A stretch of DNA of 64,000 nt from contig CAMPET010000033.1 of NCBI GenBank assembly GCA_946803715.1, positions 144,881-208,880 of the forward strand, written 5' to 3'. This document shows, one piece after another, positions 1 to 11,654 of the stretch. The stretch comes from Beroe ovata (Eukaryota > Ctenophora > Nuda > Beroida > Beroidae). Position 1 is the stretch's first letter. Every line of letters starts with the position of its first letter. The notes under the pieces were generated by a model that worked only from the letters and a program-made list of their open reading frames with translations, searched no databases and had not been told where the DNA came from. The position numbers and the translations under genes are program-made.

Positions 1-398
1 AAGAGCGTTAATCACTTCGGATGATACTGAATCTCTTTCAGTTAATCGGTCCCTACTAACATCCCAGCAGGTCTTGGTCTCTTGGATGGAGTAGATGGTA
101 TCCTGGCCACAGTGGTAGTCCCTGCCTACTCTCTGAGTTTGCACCGCTGATGGTAGCAGCTGACACTAGACTCCCGTGTCTAGTTGCAGTCTTATCCTAT
201 GTTTAATATTATTTTGGTATATATTTGGGAGTCCTTGGGGTTGACTAGCAGGTGTTGGCCTCTGGGGACCCGGCGAAAGGGTTTCAGATCCTACTGAGAC
301 CAGAAACCGGCGACCACAAAAGAAGAATCTATGATGATCACAATATAGTGCATGCTCTGTGTAGCATGTACTTTACTAGTGGTTGGGCGGATAAGGTA

Positions 399-830
399 CT
401 AGCTTTTCATTATACGATATACTATAGCCGCCGCTACTTCGTTTCCGGAAATACTCCTTTGGAAAGGCACCATTTCCTGGAAATTTCTACCATAATCGCG
501 TCTCTGCATCCTCATAACAGAGAGACCAATTCTTTTCCTGAAAATTACCCATTCTTCAAGTGTTCCTAAAGTGCCCTGAAATTCGTCACTGACAATTATA
601 GTCGACCTTTTCCTTCTCGCAGTTCTCACACACATTTTTGTGGTGGAATGTAGCTGGCTCTGCCACCTTAACTGATTTTTGAGCCACCTATTCGAAAACA
701 CTTTCTTGGCAGAAATTGAGTTAGATTTCATGTGATATGCCATTTCATCGCATTGTTTGGAGCTACTGTTTCCGTTAAGATAGGTCATACTCGTAGGGTT
801 CATTGATTGGATAGGTACTCTACGTTTCAT
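399..830 (-). CDS. Hypothetical ORF, 143 residues
   Basis: An open frame of 143 codons, rich in Arg, Lys, Ser and Met, with no domain I recognise, no signal peptide and no membrane segment. It starts at an ATG in AT-rich sequence and stops inside a stretch that is also open on the other strand. Chance frames of this length occur in a 64 kb window, so coding is possible but weakly supported. I see no clear splice signals tying it to other exons. Confidence 0.2.
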   Translation of the reverse strand: MKRRVPIQSMNPTSMTYLNGNSSSKQCDEMAYHMKSNSISAKKVFSNRWLKNQLRWQSQLHSTTKMCVRTARRKRSTIIVSDEFQGTLGTLEEWVIFRKRIGLSVMRMQRRDYGRNFQEMVPFQRSISGNEVAAAIVYRIMKS

Positions 831-1542
831 ACAATTTCAGGAATTTATTTTTTTCGCAAGATTTATCTGATCTTTCTTGTATACCTCGTGTGAATGATCT
901 AACATCAATATTCCGTTCTTTTGTGCGAGTGAATTCTAATTTCGTCACATACTACTCAATGCTTACTAACGGAAGTTTAAAGTCATTAGACAAAATTTAT
1001 CATCGTAGGAATTTTTCTGTACTCTTGTAGATACAAAGGAACTTTCATACACGATCGTATGAAGATATTATGTGTTTGAGGAGTTCTTTGATACTATCTC
1101 TGCATGGAAAAGTAATGCATTCGCCCTTTGATATTCGTCAAATCGGCTATGCCATAAGTATTAAATCATATGTGTAAATCTAAGAAATATTCAATCTATC
1201 CGTGGATCGTGCAATTCATTAAATTTAAGTTAAAACCCTCCTTGCTGAAGTTAAGCAGGTCAAATCATTTCTGCAGGATGGTTACATAATACAGAACTGT
1301 TTTTGGAATTTTGCTTTGACGAGTATCTTCATTCAATATTTTTACTTCTTTCTCTTTCAACCCTTTCTGTTTCAATTTTCCTTGAATAATTTTTCGGTTC
1401 CCCTTTTTGGATACTTTTTAAAACTTGGAGCCCATAGTCATATATCAATACTCGATTTGACAGCTGTATATCCAGCTGTACCATCGCATGGATCTAAAGT
1501 AGTGATCTTGTCTTATAAAGACAAGAGTGTGAAGACCAACCT

Positions 1543-1586
1543 CACGTGTCACGCAGCTGCATATCCCACGTGATATTGACCACGTG
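1543..1586. promoter_or_regulatory. Cluster of three CACGTG palindromes
   Basis: Three perfect CACGTG hexamers lie at 1543, 1567 and 1581, and two more at about 2023 and 2079. CACGTG is the E-box core bound by bHLH factors of the Myc/USF/MITF kind. The density is higher than expected by chance, but no confident gene start lies next to it. Confidence 0.3.
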
Positions 1587-2249
1587 ACTATCATGAAAGG
1601 GTACAAGAGACGCCCATACTTCCTGGGGGAGAAGTTGAGATATTATCAATGGGTCCATCTGACAACCACGTAAGCTATGAAATTGTAGATCTGTTGTGTA
1701 AATCTTTTTCGACCGACAGGAAAATTGGAATTTCGTAAGTTGCGTTTTGTAAGTTTCGCAGCCTGTATCTCAAACACAGTACTCACTCATATCAAGACTA
1801 ACATATATGAGAGCTCTGCTTTCCAAAGAAAGACTCGCCAAGTTTAGTTGTCGTTAAGCGTCGTCCACCTAGGTGCCTATGAAGCAATCCACCTAATTGC
1901 TTTTCAGGTCCTCTTCACGGAAACTCCATAGACATTTGCTAATGAGTCGAGCAGTCACTTGCATCACACTTTGATAATAATCACGATCATCTCAGTCAGT
2001 ACCTCCTACGTACTGATCACTAGACCACGTGTGCCATGTGAGCAGGTCATGTGCCACACGTTTTTCCATATTAGGTGGTCACGTGATCAATCACTCAGAA
2101 CGCATATTTATCAAGGTATAAATCTCTGTATTGTTTATGTTATATATAGTACATTTTTCATATAAATATACAACGTATCTTGTATAGAGGTGGGGAGAGG
2201 CGATCATGCATTCATGTAACAAAAGCTGCACTCTCACGTATGAGAAAGC

Positions 2250-2795
2250 TTGTGGGGGAGTGACAGCAGTAGGTACATGATGGTTGGTTGCTTTGTGGGG
2301 CGTTGTTTTTGTTCGAGATGCCGAGTTTTACCAGTTCGATATTGCCGACAGCAGTTACCTCGTAATCAGACGTACTACAAGGATGGAAGAGGGAATCTTG
2401 CTGCAAAGTTGTCTCAGTCTGGGTACCATGGTAACACATCAGCCCACACAAAAGAAAATGGAATGAATCATCATTCCCGTATCAACCATAGGAACATCAT
2501 ATCTCCGTTTGAGAGATACAATCGTTGCTTTGATGATGTTTATCCAAGAGGTGTCCGCGAAGTCGCCAAGGACTTTGGTAGAGAAGTTGCCAAGGTGGCC
2601 AAGGAAGTGTCCGGAGGGCAAAAATTTGTGTATGATCTGAGCAGTGAAGTCCTCAGAGTTTTCCCTGGAATCAAATCATCTTCAAGGTTAGATTCGTTAT
2701 CTGTTCTTTCTGGAAAATGGGTTTGTATTGCTTTTGGTTGTCATGGTGAACTCATCAAAGCACCATCATCACTGTTAAACTCATACAGGAACTGA
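2250..2795 (+). CDS. Hypothetical ORF, 181 residues
   Basis: An open frame of 181 codons. The central part, about residues 85-150, has a helical, charged look (REVAKDFGREVAKVAKEV). A possible splice donor (AAG|GTTAGA) lies near 2687, so the last 30 or so residues may be intron read-through. I recognise no family. It could be a lone exon or a chance frame. Confidence 0.25.
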   Translation: MWGSDSSRYMMVGCFVGRCFCSRCRVLPVRYCRQQLPRNQTYYKDGRGNLAAKLSQSGYHGNTSAHTKENGMNHHSRINHRNIISPFERYNRCFDDVYPRGVREVAKDFGREVAKVAKEVSGGQKFVYDLSSEVLRVFPGIKSSSRLDSLSVLSGKWVCIAFGCHGELIKAPSSLLNSYRN

Positions 2796-3394
2796 TCACC
2801 TTTTCAGTAGGGAAACGTGGTCATGCCAATTTCCAGAAATAGAAACATTTTTACTCTTAGATTGCCTACAACTGTTAAATTTGGAGTCACTATAGTGAAC
2901 AAAGATAACCCTCGAACTGTGAGTCGGATCTCCAATTACAAATCGGCTGTGCACTCTGCAGTGACCAATTGTTTAGGTGCCTTGGAAATGTACACACGCA
3001 CATAGCAGTACAAACTCCATGCAGCATGCAAAGTAATTTCTCTATTGACTAAGGATTAGGGCGTCAGCTCAACCATATTATATAGGTAGTTAGTGACTTG
3101 ACCCCATACCTATATGCCCCATAATTCGGTTAAGTATAATACATTTATTAATATTACTCCGTTGTATTTGATGATCTTCATCGATGATTATCCACATATT
3201 CAAGTAGCTTTGCATGCAAAAATCCATTTCCGTTAAATGAACTCTTATTGATTCCCGATTCCCTTCCTTTGGTTGTCTACTTCTTCAAGGACATCGGCAT
3301 TTGCTTCTGAGACGGGTTTAATTCCCTTCAAGCATATCGACACCTATCTATCTATCGAATAGGAATTCGATCTATAATAGGCGGCATATACAAA

Positions 3395-3721
3395 ATGGGG
3401 GAACTTCAAATCATTGGACCAACAGAGATGCCTCTCTTCGTCAGAAGTATCCACGAGGTTTGGAATTCATCGCTTGGTGAAGTCACTTCATACTTACTTA
3501 TTGCACTTTCGTTGATTGCACTTCTGCTGACACCACTCTCTTGGCACCAGGATGACACCACACTCCAAAGTCACAACAGTCACGTGGTGTCAAGAGTTCG
3601 ACTGAGAATCTGTCTCCAGGAATCACTCCTCAACTCACTGCAACAGTTCAACCTGGTCAATGAGCGCAAGTATAGGAGGTTTGCAGGATCAATGGCAATC
3701 TTGGTTCAATTCTTACTTTAA
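3395..3721 (+). CDS. Possible membrane-protein exon, 108 residues
   Basis: The frame starts at an ATG in a good context (AAAATGG) and contains one strong hydrophobic segment at about residues 31-49 (TSYLLIALSLIALLLTPLSW), which would span a membrane. The tail is Gln/Arg-rich and has no recognised domain. It could be the first exon of a longer membrane protein. Coding status is uncertain. Confidence 0.3.
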   Translation: MGELQIIGPTEMPLFVRSIHEVWNSSLGEVTSYLLIALSLIALLLTPLSWHQDDTTLQSHNSHVVSRVRLRICLQESLLNSLQQFNLVNERKYRRFAGSMAILVQFLL

Positions 3722-4743
3722 AAATTTGGTAGTCTTCCAAGTTCCATCCCTTTTTTATTCTCGCTGTATCATGTATGTTTAAATGGGCTGTTTAGGTTGT
3801 CATGATAAGATGATAGCTCAGAAAAAAGCTCTCACAGATGCACTGTGTAAGAATAACATCTAAACCACCGATACTACTCACACAACTCTGACCTCAGAGA
3901 GTTACATCATATTTACATGCATTACGACTGCACTGCATCACATTCATTATTATTAACAGCTGCGCCACTGCAGCTGTTTCATTAGGATCCTGTCATCTGT
4001 GACAAAATTACATCACTTCAAGGAAGACTTCTCCCTAAGAACATTCTAAGCCATCATGTGCTCTGTCATCATGTGACACTAGAGTCGTGTTTACAGCTCC
4101 CCACAAACTGCACATATCAAAGCACGGTTATTAAACAAGCTATCTAAGATTGACTCTGCTTATCAAGACGTTTCATTCATTCAATCCCCATTCAAATGAA
4201 CATGTTTAACATGAAGGAGATATTGTAGTGACCACACTGCTATATCAAGACTTGCAGCAGTGTGTGTGTGCATTCACACATCGAACAACACCACACTATA
4301 TCAGATAGAGCTGTCTATACTATATAAAAGCTGATGATGCATTATTATATTAGAATCTGCTTCATGCTTGCCTCCCATAACTCTAATTAGGATTAATCTG
4401 CCCTCATACATCTCTCTCGCGCGCGCTCCAGATTTCTATATAGAGCATGTTATGATCTAGCCGGGTCGACCAATGAGGGGAAGAGTGAGCAGCACGTGGC
4501 TGTGATAGTACACACGATAGATATATACTGATTCAAGCAACAGCAACCAACTGTAGCTCTTGACGTCCGACGTTTGGCTGGTGCAATTCGTAGCTCTGCA
4601 TTCATGTGTCTCTTATCATGTAGCACAGTATTGACTGTGTTGTTGTTGTTGTTGCTGTCTTCCAATTCGTTTGTCACGGTCCATTAACCTCTAATAGTTT
4701 CAAAAAGATTGAACCAAATATGTTTGCACATTTTCTAACACTG

Positions 4744-4903
4744 CTAGATATCTGATTCCACATCCCGCATACACGTCATATACCACACCCAGAGACCCAT
4801 GACTGTGTACAAGACCATGCAGACGGGTCCCAGGGTGGGGTCAGCCCGGGACCACTTGCTCCACCCTTCCTCCTCTCCTGCCCACGGGTCTTCTCTCCAC
4901 CAC
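4744..4903 (-). CDS. Possible 3'-terminal coding exon of a membrane protein
   Basis: On the minus strand an AG acceptor (GAAG|GTGG) is followed by 53 codons ending in TAG. The translation is Trp-rich (WWREDPWAGEEEGWSKWS) and then hydrophobic (PVCMVLYTVMGLWVWYMTC), like a C-terminal membrane helix with a short tail. The stretch is clearly richer in G+C than its surroundings, as exons here are. I did not find the upstream exons and do not recognise the family. Confidence 0.3.
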
Positions 4904-5549
4904 CTTCAACACCATGCGGCAGGGGGAGGCGGGTGTTTTGTTGTCCGTAATGCATGGAGCTCCGCCAGGGCCACGCCCAAACCAGGCTGGACCACATCTT
5001 CTCGACCCGGGTCAGCTGCTCAAGTCAGCGGGAAACCACCAATAGCGTCAGTAGATTGCTTTTTCATGGTTGTAGTTTGATTGTCTTGTAACCTTCTGTA
5101 TCTGTGTGGTGTGGTGTTACTGGTTAGGTACCTAAAAATATTAAGTTGCTGATTTCCTTTTCTGCACTACCGTAATATTTAGTGCTAAATCTCTCGATCA
5201 AGAACTTGTGACAATGTTATTTTCTAAAATATGCTGGAGTTTGGATCATTCTTCATTCTGTATGCTTAACTCAATATTCCATTCATTCAAGTACTTAATT
5301 CACTTGTCATGCTACAGTTTTTCATTCAAAAAACAAATAACCACTCCGCTATGCATTTCATGGAGTACAACAAAAGTGTGCCGCGTGACAAAATATATGA
5401 GTAGGAGCTACAAAGAAAACAACGAACTTTGAAATTCATCACATCATATGATAATTGGTTAACAATTTCTTTGCCTTCTTAAACATACAATATTTCACTT
5501 ATTTTAAGTAACGCTTCGGTCATTCAAGTTACACGGGCAAATGCAACAT

Positions 5550-6899
5550 TTATGATACTCCCTTATCAGCACTATTAAAGTCCGTGGTAGTTCTAGTTCC
5601 AGGTTTGCTTTTTAGTATGGGCAAGGATTTAGACAAGATACAGATTTCTTCTGGGGAGAGTGTTTTGAGAAATCTGACTAGCTGGGAGTGCGTGCGGCCG
5701 CCATGTTGCATATGATTATTTAAAACTGCATATTCAAAATTGTTGCTCTGAAAGGTAGCATGATCTCCGTGTGGCTTCAAGTTGCAGGGCATGTTGTCAT
5801 GGTAACCATATCGTTGTGCAAGTGTCACGTTTGTATATGGGCTGTTCCGCAGAACTCCTCCATGACATTGGGATGTTCTCATAGGACCCCCTTGCAACTT
5901 AGTGTGTGGATAGGGCTTTGAGGCAGGAAATGAGGCTAGACGGTCGCCACGGAAACTTCCCGTGGAAACTTGGGCAGGATTATTACTGTTGATGTTGCAT
6001 TGCAACATAACTGCTAGGGGGCTGCTTTCTGAGGAGGTTTTTGTGAGGCTGTTGTTTAGGAGTCGACTCTTTGTGTGGGATGGGAGGGTGTTGACGGAGT
6101 TTGTAAGAGGAATTGAGGAGTCTGGTTCGCTGATAACATGGATATTGGACCCAATGTTCCCCGCTACAGCTAGTCCGCTGGTGCTATGGGGTACAGTGCA
6201 TAAATAAGGATGTGTTGCCAGGATTGCAATCTTCTGATCTTGTGTCAATGTATTGATTGGTGGACTGATGGAAGAACTAATTGCAAGGTTTCCTAGTGAT
6301 GACTCTAGCTGGTTTGACTGCTGATCATGACACTGAGGAGTTGGTTGTAGAAATCCTGTCTCACCCGGGTCGCCATTACCATTGTCCCTTTTTCCAACAT
6401 TTGCCAGACTGAACGTTGGTAGGTGTCCTGTTGCCAGCCGAGGGGATTGAACCGACATTCTCTCACTGGAAGTGGGCATAGAAACACTTTGTTCCATTGA
6501 AGTTAGCATAGCACCTGAACCTACTGATAAAGGTGATGTTGCAAGTTCTGGTGGTGCTAAAACAACACCTCGTGATGGTGAATAAGCACTCTTCGCAGGA
6601 TCTATCGAGACATTGATGCTTGCTGAAGGTGGTCCTATCTGATGGTCGATGTTCTTGTCGATATGAGACTCAAATGCTGCCGACATGCTAAGTAGCCTCT
6701 CCCCCTCGTGTTTCAAGGCTCTGAAATGTCTGGCAATATCCTCAGAGTATAGGATGGAGCTGGATATGTTGTTGATAAGGTTTTTTATCTGCTCTTTTTC
6801 CTCCGGGTGAATATCTTCCATTTTCCGTACGTCTGACAGTCGTTTGATGTTTGATATGCACGTTCTGATCTGAAAGAATGGCGGGCTTTCAATATCCAT
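5550..6899 (-). CDS. Uncharacterised 449-residue Ser/Asn/Pro-rich protein
   Basis: A single uninterrupted frame of 449 codons, too long for chance in this composition. Residues 1-85 look helical (IRTCISNIKRLSDVRKMEDI, then EEKEQIKNLINNISSSI and EDIARHFRALKHEGERLL). A long disordered region rich in Ser, Asn, Pro, Thr and Gln follows (about 90-390), then a short helical C-terminal piece (LVRFLKTLSPEEICILSKSL). There is no signal peptide, membrane segment or zinc-binding pattern. The make-up resembles a nuclear regulatory or scaffold protein, but that is inference and I do not recognise a family. The frame stays open for some codons upstream of the chosen ATG, so the true start, or an upstream exon, is unsettled. 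Confidence 0.7.
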   Translation of the reverse strand: MDIESPPFFQIRTCISNIKRLSDVRKMEDIHPEEKEQIKNLINNISSSILYSEDIARHFRALKHEGERLLSMSAAFESHIDKNIDHQIGPPSASINVSIDPAKSAYSPSRGVVLAPPELATSPLSVGSGAMLTSMEQSVSMPTSSERMSVQSPRLATGHLPTFSLANVGKRDNGNGDPGETGFLQPTPQCHDQQSNQLESSLGNLAISSSISPPINTLTQDQKIAILATHPYLCTVPHSTSGLAVAGNIGSNIHVISEPDSSIPLTNSVNTLPSHTKSRLLNNSLTKTSSESSPLAVMLQCNINSNNPAQVSTGSFRGDRLASFPASKPYPHTKLQGGPMRTSQCHGGVLRNSPYTNVTLAQRYGYHDNMPCNLKPHGDHATFQSNNFEYAVLNNHMQHGGRTHSQLVRFLKTLSPEEICILSKSLPILKSKPGTRTTTDFNSADKGVS

Positions 6900-7440
6900 A
6901 CCATATTTACACAGTATACCATGACCAATTGGATGTTTTTTTATTTCATTTTTAGATGAGTTGTCACCGAACCTGTATCTCTAAAGAGTTGGCCGGATGA
7001 TTGTGTTCCCTCCCATAAGATAGAATATTCCCCTGTGCATCCGTGCTAAGTCGAGCTTTGCAGATTTGAGGATTGAGTGATGTCTTTCGACTGTACATGC
7101 ATCTGCAGGAATAGGAATTGTTTCATAGGACCCGAATCATGGCAAACTTGAACTCATTTCTATGAGTATGCGGTTTTCTGTGCGTCACAATTTCATAGTA
7201 GAGACGATGAATAAACTCTATATCACTTAAATTCAAATCATTCTTATAAACTTTAAATGTGAAGTGTCATCTATAACAGACCTCCAGTAAGTGACTCCAT
7301 TTCTTGATCTGTCTTTGCTATACCTGTAGTCTTTGTACACCAGATGTAACGAATCTCTTGTTCTCCCAGAAATAAACGAGACCGACATAATGCCTGTCAT
7401 ATGGATTGTTAAATGGTTTAAATCTTGCATTGATAAGTAA

Positions 7441-7505
7441 AATGGTGTCAGAATATTGATAAATGGTGTCAGAATATGTTACGAATGGTGTCAGAATATG
7501 TTACG
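7441..7505. repeat. Short tandem repeat, AATGGTGTCAGAATAT unit
   Basis: Three copies of an AATGGTGTCAGAATAT(GTTACG) unit lie head to tail. They carry the GGTGTCA core that recurs in minisatellites elsewhere in this window (14.7 and 40.2 kb). Confidence 0.6.
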
Positions 7506-8537
7506 AGACAATGCTAACTATGGCAGCTGTCAGACCAGAAAACGAATCTGTCCGGCACGAGACGATCAACATATAGCATCTGGTTATATGGGAAGTGTCT
7601 AACTATTACCTTTGTTGTTAGCGTACTCGACCTTTGGATTAAACTTAAAGTTCTCGAGAACAGAGGAGACCTGCCACCTAACGCTACCGAAGTATAAAGG
7701 TGGCTCTGAATATCCCATGTGACTCAGATATTATAGATCGTGATGTGTCGCGGCTATCTGAGCTGAGCTGCGCGCGGCTCAGGTAGCGCGTTGTGAATAT
7801 GATCACGTGGTTGAACAAGATTTATATTGGCGTGAGTTTGGAAAGTTTGAAGGAAGGAGAGTTTCGATGTGGAATGCGATATATGTGGAGCGTATATTGA
7901 GCAACTGTTTTGATGCACACCAACTCGTTCTCCGGCCCCTCCTGGAATAGAAAATGATCTCGAAAAGATAATTGTGGTGAAAATGGTGCCTGAAGTGAGA
8001 CGGTCAACACATTGAGCTCTAGCCAGCTGCTATAGTGGGAGTGATCAGAGTGTTATTGACGCAGGTGGCGGGAAAATTGTATAGCATATCCTGTGATGGT
8101 ATTATCTTCTGTCGATTTCACCTCATCGATTGATCTAGACTTTATTGCGGCTCCTCTGACCAGTTAACCCCCGCTTTCACACATTTTCGGGCGTGATTTC
8201 TGGATGAAATCAGATTATTTTCATCGGTAAATGGGCAGGACAAGAAAATTCGCAAACGTTTACTTTTATCACGGTTGATATGGCACCTCATATCGCCAGT
8301 ACACGATATAGGTTATATTGATTGAACTTGAAGCTAAAACAGAACCTCAAAGCTCTAGTAGAACTCAACAATTACATAGTACAGCTCATTATTTCATGAA
8401 AAGGGCCAATTAAACCCTCATTAGTTTGTATTATTCGTGATAACAGCCATGAACGGATGTAATATTCGTTATGAAACTGCAGACTAATATATTGAAGAAA
8501 AACTGTTGACTAGGCTCAAGAATGATCAGGCATCTCC

Positions 8538-8570
8538 AAAACCACTGAAGTTACTCTCATCAGTGGTTTT
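8538..8570. repeat. Perfect 11-bp inverted repeat
   Basis: AAAACCACTGA at 8538-8548 is matched exactly by its reverse complement at 8560-8570 with an 11-base loop. It could form an RNA or DNA hairpin. It has no flanking gene context. Confidence 0.55.
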
Positions 8571-9595
8571 AGGTTTTTCATCCCCTCAAACGCATCGATA
8601 TACCACCAACCCTCATGGTTCATCTAATTAGCTCTTTATATCACCTTATCTTTTCTGTGTGATGATTGACGAGGTTTCATATGGGAGGCCATGATTACAC
8701 GGTTGCAGTAGATCAATAAGTTTCGTAGATGAATCTATATGTGGTTTTGAACTCGGTGATTTCTTCGTGACTCATGAAGACTGCGATGATAGTGAACTGT
8801 TATTACACGCAGCTAAACGTACACGATTCGAGTTAATTATCTGGCGAAAAGTGAACAAAGCAAACAAATTATATATCCATTATCGGATGTGGGCCTGGGG
8901 TAATTATAGTAGATAGGATGAGTTTTTACTGCAATTATTATGTACCGGTAATTGAATCAAGACGAGGATATAATGAAAGCAAAGCTACGGTCGAATATTC
9001 ATCGGATCTGTAACATAAGCTTTGCGCAGCTTAGCCAAAATGACGCCAAGCGTATAGCGCATGATCATGTACAACTGTGGTAGGTTTGATCAAAAACGTG
9101 GTATAGTTTATGCTCCCATCCTGATTTCTCCGAACTTATTCCTAGCAGGATTATTGATCCCATGTGGAATATATGGCATTACAGTATGGTATTAGAGCTG
9201 TTTTGGTATCGACGCGGGAGGATCTGTCGAGTGTCGACTTATACGAATTTATGCGGGATCTAAAGTTGCGTGATCCATCAACAATGGAATTGCGTGATAC
9301 AATGTCACCTATTATATGAATGACAAAGCTGGTGACCAGTGAACATCTAGAATTTTGCCTGATGAGTACAGAGCCATGTAACCGGTACTTCAATTAGGCG
9401 TTCAATTAGGAGTTAAGTTCCATATATACGCTTCGTGTTTGAATTTCGTGATAGTGCCATCTCAGTTTTCGTGCCATCATTGTTCTAAAAAAGTTAAAAA
9501 ATCACATTATTATCTTATTGTACCTATAGGAATTATTTATCATATATTATTTCGAGCAATGACGAGAAAATTCATGATATTATACCAGGAATTAT

Positions 9596-9659
9596 CAAGG
9601 GGCTGGCAAGCCCCCCGCGGCATCTGCAGGGAATGTTGACCGTGCGAGCAAAAAGGGCC
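9596..9659. repeat. Dispersed repeat, copy 1
   Basis: The segment beginning CAAGGGGCTGGCAAGCCCC and continuing to GTGCGAGCAAAAAGGGCC recurs almost unchanged at 12121-12183, and its first 20 bases recur at 14365. GGGGCT...AGCCCC can form a short stem. A single N directly after it at 9660 suggests the assembly collapsed or joined here. Confidence 0.7.
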
Positions 9660-10755
9660 NGTGGCATATCGAATTTATGAAACATTAATTGAGTCATCAT
9701 CGGTTCGGCAGAACTGCACTATGATTATCTAGAACCAATTTCGAGCCAATAGTCACACTTTAAATCAAGAGAAGGTTTTTTGTGGAACAAGACTTTCGAA
9801 CCAACTACACGATGTCACGTCACGAAAAACATAAAACTGGGAATAATGCGAAGTAAATGTTTTTGAGATCTCGTTTAAGCACAAATCGATATTTCGTCCG
9901 TTAATAATTGGTTCCAATAGGTTCAATCCAGGGACTGCATGTGGAATTTATGGGACAAGATAAAGATGTATGCAAATCGATGTGTAACGAGCATGTAAAA
10001 ATTATTCTGTCAATCATAGGATAATTATAGTGGTGCAAAACACAGGAGTTTGCAAATGTCCCACGCGTTGGAATCTCGAATAATTAGGGGCAGTTTTCAC
10101 GTTCCGTATATATATTTTTTTTCCTAATTTGAGGTCAAAATTTCATTGAAACAACCATGTGGTATGGATCACGAGTGTTGACACTCGACGCTCAAAAACT
10201 CGGTCAAAGACACAATGCGAAAATGAATTATGAACGGGACACAAAAGTCCCACAAATGGATTGAAATCTGAGTCACACACAAAGAATCCAGGTCAAAACA
10301 AAGAATATATGCTCCTACATAAACCAACTCCTTCATGAACCAGCTCCTACATAAACCAGCTGCAATATTATAGTAGTCAGGGATGCAGAGTTCAGACAAC
10401 GCATTTAATAATGGAGCTTTCAGGAAATCGGTATTTCAGGAGCGAATTTTCATGTGAGATAGTACTCAGAAGAGGGCTGGTGTTGAATGAATATAGTCGA
10501 GATGATTACAGTGTGGGAGTGTAAAATTCTTATTGTTATGGATGAACATAATGGTCTGTTCTAACCATGTAATAATTATTATTGTTCATTGTCGTTCCTC
10601 TATTGAACCATTATTATCGATATTTCATTCCCTCTCGCTCCCAGCGTCAAATGTTGACACGGGTTCTGCGAGTGCTCATTGCTGATCATTGATCAATGAA
10701 ACTGATGCTCAATGACGCAATGGTGTCGATGAATTGTCACGTCACAGACTCACTT

Positions 10756-11055
10756 TCTACCAATCTCTCTTCAACACCACTCTTTCCTCAACACCAATCT
10801 CTCCCCAACACCAATCTCTCCTCAACACCACTCTCTACTCAATACCAACCTCTCCCCAACACCACTCTCTCCTCAACACCACTCTCTACTCAATACTACC
10901 AATGCCCAATATCTCCTCAACACCACTCTCTCCTCAACACCACTCTCTACTCAACACTTCTCTCTACTCAACACCAATCTCTACTCAATACTACCAATGT
11001 CCAATATCTCCTTAACACCACTCTCTCCTCAACACCAATCTCTACTCACCCCCCC
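10756..11055. repeat. Minisatellite, CTCAACACCACTCTCTC unit
   Basis: About 300 bp of imperfect head-to-tail copies of a 16-20 bp unit, CTCAACACCA(C/A)TCTCT(C/A). The reverse complement, GAGAGAGTGGTGTTGAG, matches the unit of the minisatellite at 40191-40380, so both belong to one sequence family. Two frames stay open across it only because the unit lacks stop codons; I do not regard those as genes. Confidence 0.85.
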
Positions 11056-11654
11056 TCCTCTGAAAACCACTCTAGTCATTGTCACCTTTTCTCGCGTGTG
11101 TGCGCGCGCCCATGTAAGAACTCACTAATTATAATGCTCGTTAATTTCGATAGGACCTGTGGTGTGTTGGTCATTTGCACATCAAACTTTTCAATCTGGA
11201 GATGCCTCCTCAATTATAACCGCTAATGACCTGCTAATGAGTTAATTGGAATGGTGATGTTGCAACGCACTGTAGAGTGTGGCACAAGACACATGAGTTT
11301 CTTTCTACTTGAAAAACTGCTCATAGTCATACCTTTTATAAGAGAACATCCCCAATTAACGCTTTAGCACGGATCATCGCTACTCACCTCATACGATATA
11401 CATAGAGTGTTGGAATGGTAAAAATCAAAAAAAGCATTATTTACGAGGTGTACAAAGATAAATTCCTAAATCCCGCCTTTACAAATGCTCCATTCACATC
11501 AATTCCAAGAACTTACCACAGGGTACTCCCCCACTTTTTCAAACAATTCGCATCGCGCTGCTCCTTTATAAGTTTATAATTCATATCCTAACACCACCAC
11601 TTTTTGCCTTCCTATATATGTTGTTCGCGCTAACCCCCGGCCCCTCCGTTTCAG

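Larger units (their letters stand above)
7000..11640. other. Gene-poor interval
   Basis: I see no supported coding exon here. It holds a small GGTGTCA repeat (7441), an isolated CACGTG (about 7804), an 11-bp hairpin (8538-8570), one copy of a dispersed repeat ending at a single N (9596-9660) and a long minisatellite (10756-11055). Open frames in this stretch are short and have no recognisable content. Upstream exons of the gene that begins to be visible at 11655 may lie here undetected. Confidence 0.5.

Noticed and set aside
10696-11226. Long open frames over the CTCAACACCA repeat (176 and 93 residues)
   Set aside because: The repeat unit lacks stop codons, so several frames stay open. The products are pure repeat with no protein character.
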